Shown: positions 1 through 8,186, numbered from the stretch's first letter. The stretch: 60,466 nt of DNA from an uncultured Microcaldota archaeon (GCA_903835385.1 CAILMQ010000048.1:1-60466), one strand, 5' to 3'. Numbers and translations: made by a program. Notes: a model not told the origin generated them from the letters alone.

Positions 1-7
1 CGCGACC

Positions 8-685
8 ATGAAAAAACTAGGAATCGGAATCATGATGGTCCTGCTCGGGATGGGCATGGCATTTGCCATACAACCGGCCCAGAGCTGGACACAAATAAGC
101 AGTGGCTTCTACAACTCTTCGCCGGCCGCGAACCTGACGACCCAGGGCGGCAACGTAACCGCGGCGAACATTGCTGGAAACGTCTCCACCGCGAAGTGGG
201 CAGGTTTCTACGGCAATGTCAGCGCGGGGATAGTGCTCACGCCCGGCGGCCTCACGAACATATTCTACAAGTGGGCTTGGGATCCAGCAACGAACGGCGG
301 CAGGCTCTGTGTAACGCCTGGCACTGCCTTTGACTGGACCACTGTTGCAGTTGCGGCAGCGGCTGACATTGATACCGTGTGGACCTTCACGGGCACGGAC
401 AGCGCGGTCAACACGCTGAATGATACTTGCGGCAGCATGACTGTTGCGAGCACTGATGTAAGCGGCGCTCCGGCGACATACACCGGCAGCCCGGCAGACG
501 CCTTCCAGACCTGCGCGATAGCTGACAGCGCAACACCTGGAACGAAAGCCGACTTCGCGTTCTGCAACGTGATAGTCTCGAGCACCGACTTCAAAGGCGA
601 GACCTCGAACTACGAGCTCATCGTGCCCACGGACAAGACGCCCGGCAACCTCGAGACGTACTACGCCTGGCTTGAGCTTGATTAG
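8..685 (+). CDS. Secreted protein, paralog of the next gene
   Basis: A 225-residue protein of unknown function. It opens with a typical Sec signal: a short basic start, then a Gly/Met/Leu-rich hydrophobic stretch ending near AFA at about residue 20, so the mature protein should be outside the membrane. The rest is rich in Thr, Ser, Asn and Ala and holds a few Cys pairs that could form disulfides. No second membrane segment is visible. The neighbour at 757 is a clear paralog: both share the signal peptide, a KWAGF(Y/W)GN block, an (F/L)YxWAWxPA block and a C-terminus ending ETYYAWL. Both starts are preceded by GCGACC. An envelope or surface role is inferred only from the signal peptide. Confidence 0.8.
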   Translation: MKKLGIGIMMVLLGMGMAFAIQPAQSWTQISSGFYNSSPAANLTTQGGNVTAANIAGNVSTAKWAGFYGNVSAGIVLTPGGLTNIFYKWAWDPATNGGRLCVTPGTAFDWTTVAVAAAADIDTVWTFTGTDSAVNTLNDTCGSMTVASTDVSGAPATYTGSPADAFQTCAIADSATPGTKADFAFCNVIVSSTDFKGETSNYELIVPTDKTPGNLETYYAWLELD

Positions 686-689
686 AATC

Positions 690-720
690 GGCACTTTTGT
701 GCCTGTTTTCTTTTTCTTTC
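690..720 (+). terminator. Hairpin plus T-tract terminator
   Basis: GGCAC (690-694) and GTGCC (699-703) flank a TTTT loop. A pyrimidine tract, mostly T, follows at 704-720. The position just after the stop codon fits transcript termination. The same arrangement follows the next paralog. Confidence 0.6.
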
Positions 721-756
721 ATTAAAATTTTAACAAAAAAAGGAAAAGGCGCGACC

Positions 757-1428
757 ATGAAACTTAGTATCGGATTGATTGCGATTCTGCTCGGAATTGG
801 TTTGGCATTCGCCATAAGCCCCGCAGGAGACTGGAATGTTATTAGCACTGGCCGCTACACGTCGGCGACTAATGCAAGTGTGACGACCGAGGGCGGCAAC
901 GTCACCAACGCGGACTTGAACTCAAACACCTCCACTGTCAAGTGGGCTGGTTTCTGGGGCAATATCACCAGTGCGCTGGTGCTTTCCCCTGGTGTAGGGC
1001 AAGCCAGCCTCTACAGCTGGGCCTGGGCTCCGGCAAACGGCGGCGAAGTATGCTCAGTGCCCGCTGCAAGCGGATTCGACTGGGCGAATGTCGCATCCGT
1101 TGCTACAACCGACATAGACACGATGTGGGGGTTCAACGTGAGTGACGCGGACAGCGCGGCCAACACGCTGACGGATTCCGCCTGCGCCATCACCATTGGC
1201 GGCACGCCGGTCACCACGGTTGGGAACAAAACCGGTGTGGGCGGCTTCGAGACCTGCGCGGTGTCCGACAGCGCGACTTCACTCAAAAGCGACTTCGCAT
1301 TCTGCGCCGATATCGCAAGCGCTGGCACGCTTTTCAACAACCAGACCGGGAACTACGAGCTCATCATGCCGACCAACAATACCGTCGGAGGCACCGAGAC
1401 GTACTATGCCTGGCTTGACCTCCATTAA
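757..1428 (+). CDS. Secreted protein, tandem paralog of the first gene
   Basis: A 223-residue secreted protein of unknown function with an N-terminal hydrophobic signal ending near AFA. The ATG at 757 is preferred because it puts the signal peptide first and has the same GCGACC context as its paralog. An in-frame upstream extension to 697 would place 20 non-homologous residues before the signal. The starts of the two copies lie 749 bases apart and each copy carries its own terminator, so the unit including the 3' flank looks duplicated. The copies have diverged considerably in sequence, so the duplication is not recent. Confidence 0.8.
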   Translation: MKLSIGLIAILLGIGLAFAISPAGDWNVISTGRYTSATNASVTTEGGNVTNADLNSNTSTVKWAGFWGNITSALVLSPGVGQASLYSWAWAPANGGEVCSVPAASGFDWANVASVATTDIDTMWGFNVSDADSAANTLTDSACAITIGGTPVTTVGNKTGVGGFETCAVSDSATSLKSDFAFCADIASAGTLFNNQTGNYELIMPTNNTVGGTETYYAWLDLH

Positions 1429-1431
1429 AGC

Positions 1432-1466
1432 CGGCACTGGGAGTGCCGATTTTCTTTTTTCTTTCA
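1432..1466 (+). terminator. Hairpin plus T-tract terminator
   Basis: CGGCACT (1432-1438) pairs with AGTGCCG (1442-1448) around GGG, followed by a T-rich tract to about 1466. It is equivalent in place and form to the element at 690-720. Confidence 0.65.
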
Positions 1467-1526
1467 TTAAACTTTTTCTCTTAGCACATCCAAAAGCAAT
1501 AAAAATAAACAGCACTGATTAACCCC

Positions 1527-2150
1527 ATGGCAATGCTCGAGGATTTCAGGCTTCTGGAAAAGAACGGATTCAGGCTGCTGCCCTACAAACTCGCAACGGA
1601 CGAGGACGGCGCCGTGGCCGCCGCAGTGAAGATCGGCTACCCGGTCGCGCTCAAGGTGGTTTCCGAGGAAATCAGCCACAAGACCGAGGTCAACGGCGTG
1701 AAGATAAGGATAAGGGACGAGGCCGGCCTGAGGCTCGCCTACAAGGAGATAATGGACGGCGCAAAGGGGCACAAAGTGGACGGAATCCTCGTGCAGAAGA
1801 TGGCGCGCAAGGGCATAGAACTCATTATCGGCGGCAGGAAGGACCCGCAGTTCGGGCACATGGTGGTGCTCGGCCTGGGCGGCGTCTATGTCGAGATATT
1901 CAGGGACATAACCGCCAGGATATGCCCTGTCGTGGAGCAGGACGTGGAGGAGATGATACTGGAGCTCAAGACGCACCCGCTGCTCGAGGGAGCGCGGGGC
2001 GCGAAGCCAATCGACCGCGCCGCGCTCAAACGCATGGTGCTGGGCATCTGCAAATTCATGGCAAAGGAGGACATAAAGGAGCTTGACCTCAACCCGGTGA
2101 TATTCGACGAGAACGGCGGCGACATCGTGGACGTGAGGTTCACAAGGTAA
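1527..2150 (+). CDS. acdB: ADP-forming acetyl-CoA synthetase, beta subunit
   Basis: This is the ATP-grasp beta subunit of the archaeal ADP-forming acyl-CoA synthetase, which with the alpha subunit converts acyl-CoA, ADP and phosphate to acid, CoA and ATP. It is the energy-conserving last step of fermentation in many archaea. At 207 residues it matches the stand-alone beta subunit. Visible family blocks are GYPVALKVVS followed by SHKTEVNGV, and near the end DLNPVIF, where the metal/ATP ligands sit in ATP-grasp folds. The alpha gene follows within 10 bases, so the two are co-transcribed. A hairpin-rich 3' flank separates the pair from the secreted genes upstream. Confidence 0.92.
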   Translation: MAMLEDFRLLEKNGFRLLPYKLATDEDGAVAAAVKIGYPVALKVVSEEISHKTEVNGVKIRIRDEAGLRLAYKEIMDGAKGHKVDGILVQKMARKGIELIIGGRKDPQFGHMVVLGLGGVYVEIFRDITARICPVVEQDVEEMILELKTHPLLEGARGAKPIDRAALKRMVLGICKFMAKEDIKELDLNPVIFDENGGDIVDVRFTR

Positions 2151-2160
2151 GGTGCCTATT

Positions 2161-3555
2161 ATGAACGAACGCCTCAGGAAACTAATATACCTATTCAGAC
2201 CGAGGAGCGTGGCGATAGTGGGCGGCTCGAGCATGCCCAACAAGATAGGCACCGTGCTCATGAAGAACCTCATAGAAGGCAGGTTCATGGGCGACGTTTA
2301 TGCCGTGAACCCGAAATACACCGCTGTGCTCGGCAAGCCGTGCTACCCGAAAGTGAGCGACATACCAAAGCCCGTGGACTGCGTGATAATCGCTACGCCG
2401 GCAGAGACCGTGCCCGGCATCCTGGAGGATTGCGGCAGCAAGGGGGTGAAGGGAGTCATTGTGCTGAGCGGCGGGTTCGAGGAGGTCGGAAGGAACGACC
2501 TCGCGGACAGGATGAAGGCGATCTCGGAAAAATACAATATCCCGGTTATCGGCCCGAACTGCCTCGGTGTATTCGACCCTTACACGCGGGTGGACAGCAT
2601 TTTCCTGCCGGCGTTCAAGCTCGAGCGGCCGGGGCCGGGCAACATCGCGTTCGTTACCCAGTCAGGGGCGGTCGGCTCCACGGTGGTGGACCTGGCTGCG
2701 CACTACGGCATGGGCATCTCCAAGTTCATCTCCTACGGCAACGGCACTGTGCTCAACGAATGCGACATGCTCGAGTTCCTGGAAAAGGACAAGGAGACGG
2801 AAATAATCATATTATACCTGGAAGGAGTGAAGGACGGAAGGCGGCTCCTGGAATGGATGAAAAAGGTGAACCCGAAGAAGCCCATCGTCGCGATGAAGGC
2901 GGGCAAATACGGAAAGGCAATGGCCGCGGCGCGCTCGCACACCGGGAACATCGCGGGCAACTACATGGCGTACAAGGCCGCGTTCAGGCAGGCAAAGGTG
3001 ACCGAAGCCAATGACCTGCAGGAGCTTTTCGATTTTGTCAAGATATTCAACCAGCCTTTGCCGAAGGGGAACCGCGTCGCGGTGATAACCAACGGCGGCG
3101 GGATGGGCGTGCTTACCGCGGACGCCATAAACTCCGAAGGCATGGAAATCGCGGACTACAGCGAGGAGACTAAGGTTGCGCTGAAGAAAATCCTGCCGTC
3201 CTACGGGAACGTGGGCAACCCGCTTGACCTGGTGGCCGACGCCGGCGTGGAGGCCTACGACAAGGCCATAGAGGTGCTGATGGCGGACGAGGGCGTGGAC
3301 TCGCTTGCCATCGTCCTGCTGACGCAGACTCCGCCCATGGACGAGCGCATAATAGGCGTGCTCACCCGCGCGTCCGACGACAGGAGGAAAGCCGTGGTGA
3401 CCATCTCGGTCGGCGGGGCGTACACCGAGGCGTACCAGAGGGCTCTTGAGAGCAAGGGAGTGCCATCCTACAACTCGCCCCTTGCCGCCGTGAAGGCGAT
3501 GCACATGCTCACTAATTACGCGGCGTGGAAAGGGAAGATGAAGAAGGAGGGGTAA
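2161..3555 (+). CDS. acdA: ADP-forming acetyl-CoA synthetase, alpha subunit
   Basis: The CoA-binding and ligase-CoA subunit partnering the acdB product. The N-terminus is a Rossmann-type CoA-binding domain (SVAIVGGSS, then GPNCLGVFDP). The phosphohistidine region reads ARSHTGNIAG, with the His expected to carry phosphate between active sites. The C-terminal domain holds the ITNGGGMGVL block. The size, about 464 residues, fits stand-alone alpha subunits. ATG 2161 is preferred because GGTG at 2151-2154 sits 6 bases before it. A GTG at 2152 in the same frame would add three residues. Its stop lies 22 bases before the inverted-repeat element. Confidence 0.93.
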   Translation: MNERLRKLIYLFRPRSVAIVGGSSMPNKIGTVLMKNLIEGRFMGDVYAVNPKYTAVLGKPCYPKVSDIPKPVDCVIIATPAETVPGILEDCGSKGVKGVIVLSGGFEEVGRNDLADRMKAISEKYNIPVIGPNCLGVFDPYTRVDSIFLPAFKLERPGPGNIAFVTQSGAVGSTVVDLAAHYGMGISKFISYGNGTVLNECDMLEFLEKDKETEIIILYLEGVKDGRRLLEWMKKVNPKKPIVAMKAGKYGKAMAAARSHTGNIAGNYMAYKAAFRQAKVTEANDLQELFDFVKIFNQPLPKGNRVAVITNGGGMGVLTADAINSEGMEIADYSEETKVALKKILPSYGNVGNPLDLVADAGVEAYDKAIEVLMADEGVDSLAIVLLTQTPPMDERIIGVLTRASDDRRKAVVTISVGGAYTEAYQRALESKGVPSYNSPLAAVKAMHMLTNYAAWKGKMKKEG

Positions 3556-3577
3556 GGACGGCCAACCGAATCGTGAT

Positions 3578-3703
3578 GGCCGACGTGGCGCAATGCAGGC
3601 TGCAGACCACGTCACCTTAGAATATAGTAAGAAAATAACCTATTGCCGGTTAAAGGGAAAATGTTTGTTTACACAGTGGGGAGGGGACCCCATAGTTCCA
3701 CTA
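3578..3703 (+). repeat. Left arm of the inverted repeat
   Basis: Begins with GGCCGACG. GACGTGG (3582-3588) pairs with CCACGTC (3607-3613) around an 18-base loop. Next comes the 25-base block 3615-3639, then the inner block ACCCCATAGTTCCACTA at 3687-3703. All three blocks recur in inverted order in the right arm. Confidence 0.75.
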
Positions 3704-3713
3704 ATAGGAAGAC

Positions 3714-3792
3714 CTTATAAAATAAAAATATATTGTATCTATAGATACAGTACATACGCCGTTTAAAAAACACAAAAAGGTGTTTTTTTAAA
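3714..3792 (+). promoter_or_regulatory. Promoter region with palindrome and A/T hairpin
   Basis: AT-rich leader of the 79-residue gene. A TATA-like run lies near 3714-3733 and another at 3762-3770. Between them is a perfect 16-base palindrome, TGTATCTATAGATACA (3734-3749), a natural candidate for an operator. TTTAAAAAACAC (3762-3773) can pair with the complementary run at 3780-3792 around AAAAAG, overlapping the second TATA. Self-regulation is plausible but not shown. Confidence 0.5.
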
Positions 3793-3832
3793 AAAAATTA
3801 AAAACAAAAAAACAAAGAAGCGAGGTGGTTCC

Positions 3833-4072
3833 GTGCCGTTTCTTTATCTCTATGATGTCGATGCCAAGGACAAGAAGAAATTCAACCGTGTCAAGAGAAG
3901 GTTTTACTACAGGCTGAACCGGCTGTTTCCGGATCGCAGGGCCTGGAGGACGAAATCGGCCATTCTCGTGTCCGGAAGGCACACCCGCGTTCTAGACGAC
4001 TTCTTCCGCTCTTTCAGGGGCTCGGTCATCACCTATAAGGTGGACCTGAACTCCATTGAAGAACTCGAATAG
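3833..4072 (+). CDS. Small Cas2-like (ferredoxin-fold) protein
   Basis: A 79-residue basic protein starting at GTG with a strong ribosome binding site, GAGGTGG, at 3822-3828. Predicted layout is strand (FLYLYDV), long basic helix (KKFNRVKRRFYYRLNRLF), strand (TKSAILVS), helix (VLDDFFRSF) and strand (SVITYKVDL). An Asp follows the first strand. This order, the Asp and the length resemble Cas2 and related nucleases. The similarity is fold-level and was judged by eye, so the family call is tentative. It is the only gene between the inverted repeats, with no cas1 or CRISPR array nearby. A DNA- or RNA-binding role in maintaining or moving the element is inferred. Confidence 0.55.
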   Translation: MPFLYLYDVDAKDKKKFNRVKRRFYYRLNRLFPDRRAWRTKSAILVSGRHTRVLDDFFRSFRGSVITYKVDLNSIEELE

Positions 4073-4127
4073 GCCTTGAATGGCGCCTTGCCTGGCAGGA
4101 AAACAAACACTGGAAGCCGGAACCCAA

Positions 4128-4249
4128 TAGTGGAACTATGGGGTGGGTCTGTGCAGGCTTGCAGGTCTTCCCATTAGCCGATAATTCGTTGTTTTCTTAC
4201 GGTATTCTAAGGAGACGCAGACACCCGGCTTTCAATTGCTGCGTCGGTC
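4128..4249 (-). repeat. Right arm of the inverted repeat
   Basis: Contains TAGTGGAACTATGGGGT (4128-4144), the exact complement of 3687-3703; the 25-base block 4188-4212; and an end hairpin, GACGCAG (4214-4220) with CTGCGTC (4239-4245) around 18 bases. It ends CGTCGGTC, mirroring the left tip. The 40-odd bases between the inner block and the 25-base block are not conserved, although an extra GGTCTTCC motif resembles one inside the left end. Confidence 0.75.
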
Positions 4250-4303
4250 GTGTGGTGTTCCTCTTCTGCACAACCAGCACCGCGCCAACAAATCGGTGTC
4301 TTT

Positions 4304-5905
4304 TTACTGCTCAACCAGCGCATCCACGTCGAGCTCGCAGGCATAGACCTCGAACTCGAGCCGCTGCTGCTTCAGTATTTCGTCCCTGATCTTGCCGAAT
4401 ATCCCCGCCTTCTTGTTCCTGATAAAAACAGCGCCTGCCCGCGTCTGGTCGAACGCTGGGTGGGTGGTCTTCCCGAGCGTGAGCTCCCCGCCGCATTCAC
4501 CGACCAGGATCTGCAAATGCCCCTTCGCAGCCGAATACTCGACCTTCCTGTCCATGATGCCGAAAACAAGCTTTTTTTTGGCCTCTTCCGCCTCATAGAC
4601 AATTCCGATTTCGTAAAGCTTCTGGGGCAGGCCCTTGTTTTTGTTGGTCTCGAACACTGCCAGCAAATCCGCCAGCAGGGTGGGCCGCAGGCAGGTGAAC
4701 TCCTCGCCAGAGGGATTCTCTATCTCCTTCACCTCGCCCCCATAGCCCATCCTCGCCACCCTGTTTTTGTTCGTAAGTATGAACGTCGTTATCTCCAGGA
4801 ACCCCATGCCGCGCATGGTTGCGTTCAGGGTCTCGTGTTCCGTGTTCCGGCGCCCGACAGTGAAGAAATCCGGCAGTTTCGGCACGAATTTGTTGTAGCC
4901 ATAGGCGATGGCGATGTCCTCTATCACGTCCACCTCGTGGATGACGTCCGCACGGAAGGGCGGCACCAGGGCATAGCTCCCTTCCATCTCATAGCCCATG
5001 CGGCCTGCGAGCACTGCAACGTCTTTGGCAGCCAGCCTAAGGCCGAGCAGCATGTTCACGTCCTTCAGGTTGACCTTCATCCTCTTCGGCTTCAGGTCCG
5101 GCGCGGTTATCTTCCTGTGCGGATACCTGACCTCCACGGAATGAACGGCCCCTCCCATATCGGCGAACATGGTGACGAGTATGTTGAGCGCCGCGGTGAC
5201 GGAGTTCCCGTCTATTCCGCTCACCTCTATGAAAATATCGTTCGTTTCCAGCCCGACCTGGCCGGTCTCTGCCGAATTTACGACCGGAAGCAGGGCCATT
5301 ATCCTCCCCTTCGCATCCACGAACACCGGCCATTGGGAAAAGCCCTTGATTATGTGGCCGTGCTCCAGGCCCTTGGGGTGTTTTTCTATTATCTCGGGCG
5401 CGGTTGCCTCGTTTTCCCATCCAAGGGGCCGGTAGCGTATCGCCTCGGGTTTCATGGCGGTGTATTTCACCGGGAATGCGATTTTATCCAGGGGGTAGAT
5501 GCCGATGCCGAACTTCTTCGCCCGCCTTCCGAGCGTTGCGACAAGCTTTTCCTGCACCTGGACCATGTCTATTATGCGTTCGTCGGTGAACCGCAGCCCC
5601 CTCACAACGGCACACACTGTGTATGGCCTCACCTTTTCCACGGATGCGTCCACGTCCACGGCGTAATCGCCTTTTTTCGCCGCGTAGTGCGTTATCTCCC
5701 CCTTGTAGTAGGACCTGAGCGAGCGCGAGAGCCCCTCCAGCGCGAACCAGTCCGGCCGGTTCGGGGTTAGCTCCACGAGCAGTTTTTTGGTTTCCTTCTC
5801 CTCCTCGCAGGGCGCGCCGATTTCCGTCAGCCCCTCCATTATCTTCTCCTTCGGGAACCCGCAGAGCTTTTCGAAATCGCTTATGAGGAACTCGACAACC
5901 GCCAT
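4304..5905 (-). CDS. pheT: Phenylalanyl-tRNA synthetase beta subunit, archaeal type
   Basis: The beta chain of the alpha2-beta2 enzyme that charges tRNA-Phe. At 533 residues it is the short archaeal/eukaryotic form, without the tRNA-binding N-terminal extension of bacterial PheT. Recognisable blocks are an N-terminal substrate-domain segment (LVELTPNRPDW), the B5-like region (YGYNKFVPKLPDFFTVG) and a C-terminal catalytic-like domain (PSGEEFTCLRPTLLADLL). The alpha gene is not next to it. It lies immediately downstream of the rhomboid gene, whose stop abuts its start, implying read-through transcription. Its own 3' end faces the inverted-repeat element. Confidence 0.93.
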   Translation of the reverse strand: MAVVEFLISDFEKLCGFPKEKIMEGLTEIGAPCEEEKETKKLLVELTPNRPDWFALEGLSRSLRSYYKGEITHYAAKKGDYAVDVDASVEKVRPYTVCAVVRGLRFTDERIIDMVQVQEKLVATLGRRAKKFGIGIYPLDKIAFPVKYTAMKPEAIRYRPLGWENEATAPEIIEKHPKGLEHGHIIKGFSQWPVFVDAKGRIMALLPVVNSAETGQVGLETNDIFIEVSGIDGNSVTAALNILVTMFADMGGAVHSVEVRYPHRKITAPDLKPKRMKVNLKDVNMLLGLRLAAKDVAVLAGRMGYEMEGSYALVPPFRADVIHEVDVIEDIAIAYGYNKFVPKLPDFFTVGRRNTEHETLNATMRGMGFLEITTFILTNKNRVARMGYGGEVKEIENPSGEEFTCLRPTLLADLLAVFETNKNKGLPQKLYEIGIVYEAEEAKKKLVFGIMDRKVEYSAAKGHLQILVGECGGELTLGKTTHPAFDQTRAGAVFIRNKKAGIFGKIRDEILKQQRLEFEVYACELDVDALVEQ

Positions 5906-6715
5906 CTAAACACCTTTGCACGCGCCGTCGGCGAAAAACTCCCCGTAGGCGCCGCAAACATATCCCTGTTGCTGCGGACTGTTTTTATACTCTTTTGAAA
6001 GGTCCAGGAAGCACGCCCTTGCCGCGCCCACGCTTTCCGCATTGATGCAGCCGAGAATCTTCTGGTTCAGCTGGTCGGACAGGTAATACGCCCCGAACCC
6101 GATGGCAACCACCAGGGAAAGCGCGATTGGTATCGCCAGCGCCTTCCACATCTCCATTGGCGGCTCGGGCGGCCAGCCCGCCTTCCCCTCCCTGATGGCG
6201 AGCGCGAGCCCTCCGAAGAACCCGAGAAGGTGCGCGGAGTGCGCGATGGAATCGGCGCTGCCCATGTAGAACAGCTCTATGAGCGCGTATATGGGCCCGA
6301 CCATGTACATGGGCAGGGGCACGAAGTAGAAATATACCGTGAGATTCGGCTCCAGCAGCACGAGCGCGCCTATTATGCCGTATATCGCCCCTGACGCGCC
6401 CAGCGCGGTGCTGAAGGGCGAGCTGAAGAGCATGAAGCCCACGGAGCCCAGTATGCCGGATACGAAATAGATGAGCAGGAACTTGCCCGTGCCGACGCGG
6501 TTCTCGAGCACGCTGCCGAACATGAACAGGGCGAGCATGTTGAACAGTATGTGCTCCAGGTCCGCATGGCCGAACATGGATGTGATTATCGTCCATGGGG
6601 CCGCAAGCAGGTTTATGGGGCTGAGCGTCACCTGGGGGTACACGGCATCAGGCGCGGCCTGCTCCAGGATGAAGGCCAGGACGCAAAGCGCGATGAGAAC
6701 ATAGGTCGCCTTCAT
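5906..6715 (-). CDS. Rhomboid family intramembrane serine protease
   Basis: A 269-residue polytopic membrane protein with at least six hydrophobic helices. The catalytic Ser is in GASGAIYG (Ser108) and the catalytic His in HSAHLLGFFGG (His162), the GxSG and AH motifs of rhomboids. The conserved HILFNM of helix 2 is also present. It cleaves transmembrane substrates within the bilayer. The last 40 residues form an extra Cys-containing tail after a final helix. It is followed without a gap by pheT. A GGGAGTGAAT ribosome binding site precedes the ATG. Its substrates are unknown; the many single-helix secreted proteins nearby are possible ones. Confidence 0.9.
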   Translation of the reverse strand: MKATYVLIALCVLAFILEQAAPDAVYPQVTLSPINLLAAPWTIITSMFGHADLEHILFNMLALFMFGSVLENRVGTGKFLLIYFVSGILGSVGFMLFSSPFSTALGASGAIYGIIGALVLLEPNLTVYFYFVPLPMYMVGPIYALIELFYMGSADSIAHSAHLLGFFGGLALAIREGKAGWPPEPPMEMWKALAIPIALSLVVAIGFGAYYLSDQLNQKILGCINAESVGAARACFLDLSKEYKNSPQQQGYVCGAYGEFFADGACKGV

Positions 6716-6766
6716 GTATTCACTCCCAGGACACGAGACACGGTACCCAAGACCGGAAACCCTTCT

Positions 6767-8152
6767 TCAGCCGCATTCGCTCGGCCACTTCCTTTCCTTC
6801 GCCAGCTGCTTCCCCGCGCCGGTCGGGTAGTCCTCGTTCAGGCAGCCGGTGCATAGCGGCAGGCCGAGCGTCTTTTTCAACCCCTCGATGGAAAGGTAGC
6901 CGAGGCTGTTCGCGCCGAGGTAAGTCTTTATCTCCGCCACGGTCTTCTCGTTGGCTATGAGCTCGGAATACGTGGACATGTCCACCCCGTAGAAGCAGGG
7001 CGCCTTTATGGGCGGGCAGGTTATCCGCAGATGCACCTCCTTCGCGCCAGCGGCCCGTACCAGGCTCACTATGCCGCGCAGCGTCGTGCCCCGTACTATG
7101 CTGTCGTCAATCAGCACCACCCTTTTTCCTTCCAGCACTTCCCTCACGGGGTTGAGTTTCAGCCTCACGGCTTCGCTTCTCGCCTGCTGGTTCGGCATGA
7201 TGAACGTCCTGCCTATGTACCTGTTCTTTATCAGCCCCTCCTCCACCGGAAGCTTGAACACATCCGCGAACGCCGCCGCGGCCTGGCGCGAGGTGTCCGG
7301 GACCGGCACCACGACATCCGCCTTCACGGGATGCTCCCTGGCCAGTTCCGTGCCCAGCCTCTTGCGCGCGTCATACACGGACAGGCCGTTTATAATGGAA
7401 TCCGGCCTGGAGAAATAGACGTACTCGAACATGCAGTGATGCGTCTCTTTCGGCATGATTTTCTTCCTGCTCATGCGTCCGTTGTCCAGCAGCGCCATCT
7501 CGCCGCCTGCAATCACGCCGCCGCTGTAGGGGATGTTGTTTATGTCCAGGGCCACGGTTTCTGACGCGAACATGATGAAATCGTCGTTCTCGCCCCACAC
7601 CAGCGGCCTGATGGCATGGGGGTCCCTGAACACCAGCAGCTTTGACTCGAATATTGCGGCGTCGGAATAGGCGCCGTCCAGCATCTCCATCACATGGCGC
7701 ACCGCGCCCTCGGCGCCGTCCTTCCTTTTCTCGTCAAGCAGCATGGCTATGGGTTCGGTGTCCACCGTGCTCATGTAGTTCCTGCCCATTTTCGCGAACC
7801 TTTTCTTGAGCGCCACATAATTCGCGAGGTGGCCGTTGTGCGCCACCGCTATGCCTGCGTACAGCGTGGGCTGCACGTCGCACAGGTCGCATTTGCCGGT
7901 CGTGGGATACCTGGTGTGCCCGATGCCGGCCGTGCCCTCTATCCCGAGGTCCTCCTCCTTGAACACGTCGCGCACCAGCCCCAGGCCCTTGCGCTCCTCT
8001 ATTTTCCCGTCCGGGGTGAGCACGGCGAAGCCGGCGGCGTCCTGGCCCCTGTGCTGGAGCGCCACCAGCGCGTTGTAAATCAGAGGGGTGACGCTGCGCC
8101 CCTTTTTGGACATTATGCCGACAATTCCGCATTCTTCCTTCGCATCTTCCAC
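6767..8152 (-). CDS. purF: Amidophosphoribosyltransferase
   Basis: The first committed enzyme of purine synthesis: PRPP and glutamine give phosphoribosylamine. The N-terminal Ntn-hydrolase Cys lies in EECGIVGIMS, so about seven residues should be removed in maturation. The PRPP site is VVLIDDSIVRGTT. Cysteines in CMFEY, CPPIKAPC and CTGC match the 4Fe-4S type of PurF. The GTG at 8152 is chosen because GGCGGTGA (complement of 8157-8164) precedes it and a TATA box lies about 40 bases upstream; a longer reading to 8221 would run through that promoter. 461 residues is normal for the family. Confidence 0.93.
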   Translation of the reverse strand: MEDAKEECGIVGIMSKKGRSVTPLIYNALVALQHRGQDAAGFAVLTPDGKIEERKGLGLVRDVFKEEDLGIEGTAGIGHTRYPTTGKCDLCDVQPTLYAGIAVAHNGHLANYVALKKRFAKMGRNYMSTVDTEPIAMLLDEKRKDGAEGAVRHVMEMLDGAYSDAAIFESKLLVFRDPHAIRPLVWGENDDFIMFASETVALDINNIPYSGGVIAGGEMALLDNGRMSRKKIMPKETHHCMFEYVYFSRPDSIINGLSVYDARKRLGTELAREHPVKADVVVPVPDTSRQAAAAFADVFKLPVEEGLIKNRYIGRTFIMPNQQARSEAVRLKLNPVREVLEGKRVVLIDDSIVRGTTLRGIVSLVRAAGAKEVHLRITCPPIKAPCFYGVDMSTYSELIANEKTVAEIKTYLGANSLGYLSIEGLKKTLGLPLCTGCLNEDYPTGAGKQLAKERKWPSECG

Positions 8153-8186
8153 AGTCTCACCGCCGATAAGACTATTAGCCGCAAGT

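Larger units (their letters stand above)
3578..4249 (+). mobile_element. Inverted-repeat-bounded element carrying one small gene
   Basis: A unit of about 672 bases sits between the convergent acdA and pheT genes. Its ends are imperfect inverted repeats of about 125 bases with three conserved blocks: a local end hairpin, a 25-base block (3615-3639 against 4188-4212, 22 matches) and a 17-base perfect block (3687-3703 against 4128-4144). The only gene inside codes for a 79-residue Cas2-like protein. No transposase, Cas1 or integrase is present, and no clear target-site duplication is seen. Calling it mobile is inference; a structured regulatory or RNA locus is the alternative. Confidence 0.55.

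Noticed and set aside
3833-4072. Reading the 79-residue protein as an IS200-type HUH transposase
   Set aside because: End hairpins recall IS200/IS605, but the protein is half the size and has no HUH or catalytic Tyr pattern, and those elements lack inverted terminal repeats.
3555-4304. Target-site duplication around the inverted-repeat element
   Set aside because: The bases outside the two tips (3570-3577 and 4250-4257) share no convincing direct repeat.
4250-5770. Long plus-strand frame opposite pheT
   Set aside because: His/Arg/Pro-rich composition of an antisense shadow; pheT on the other strand has all family motifs.
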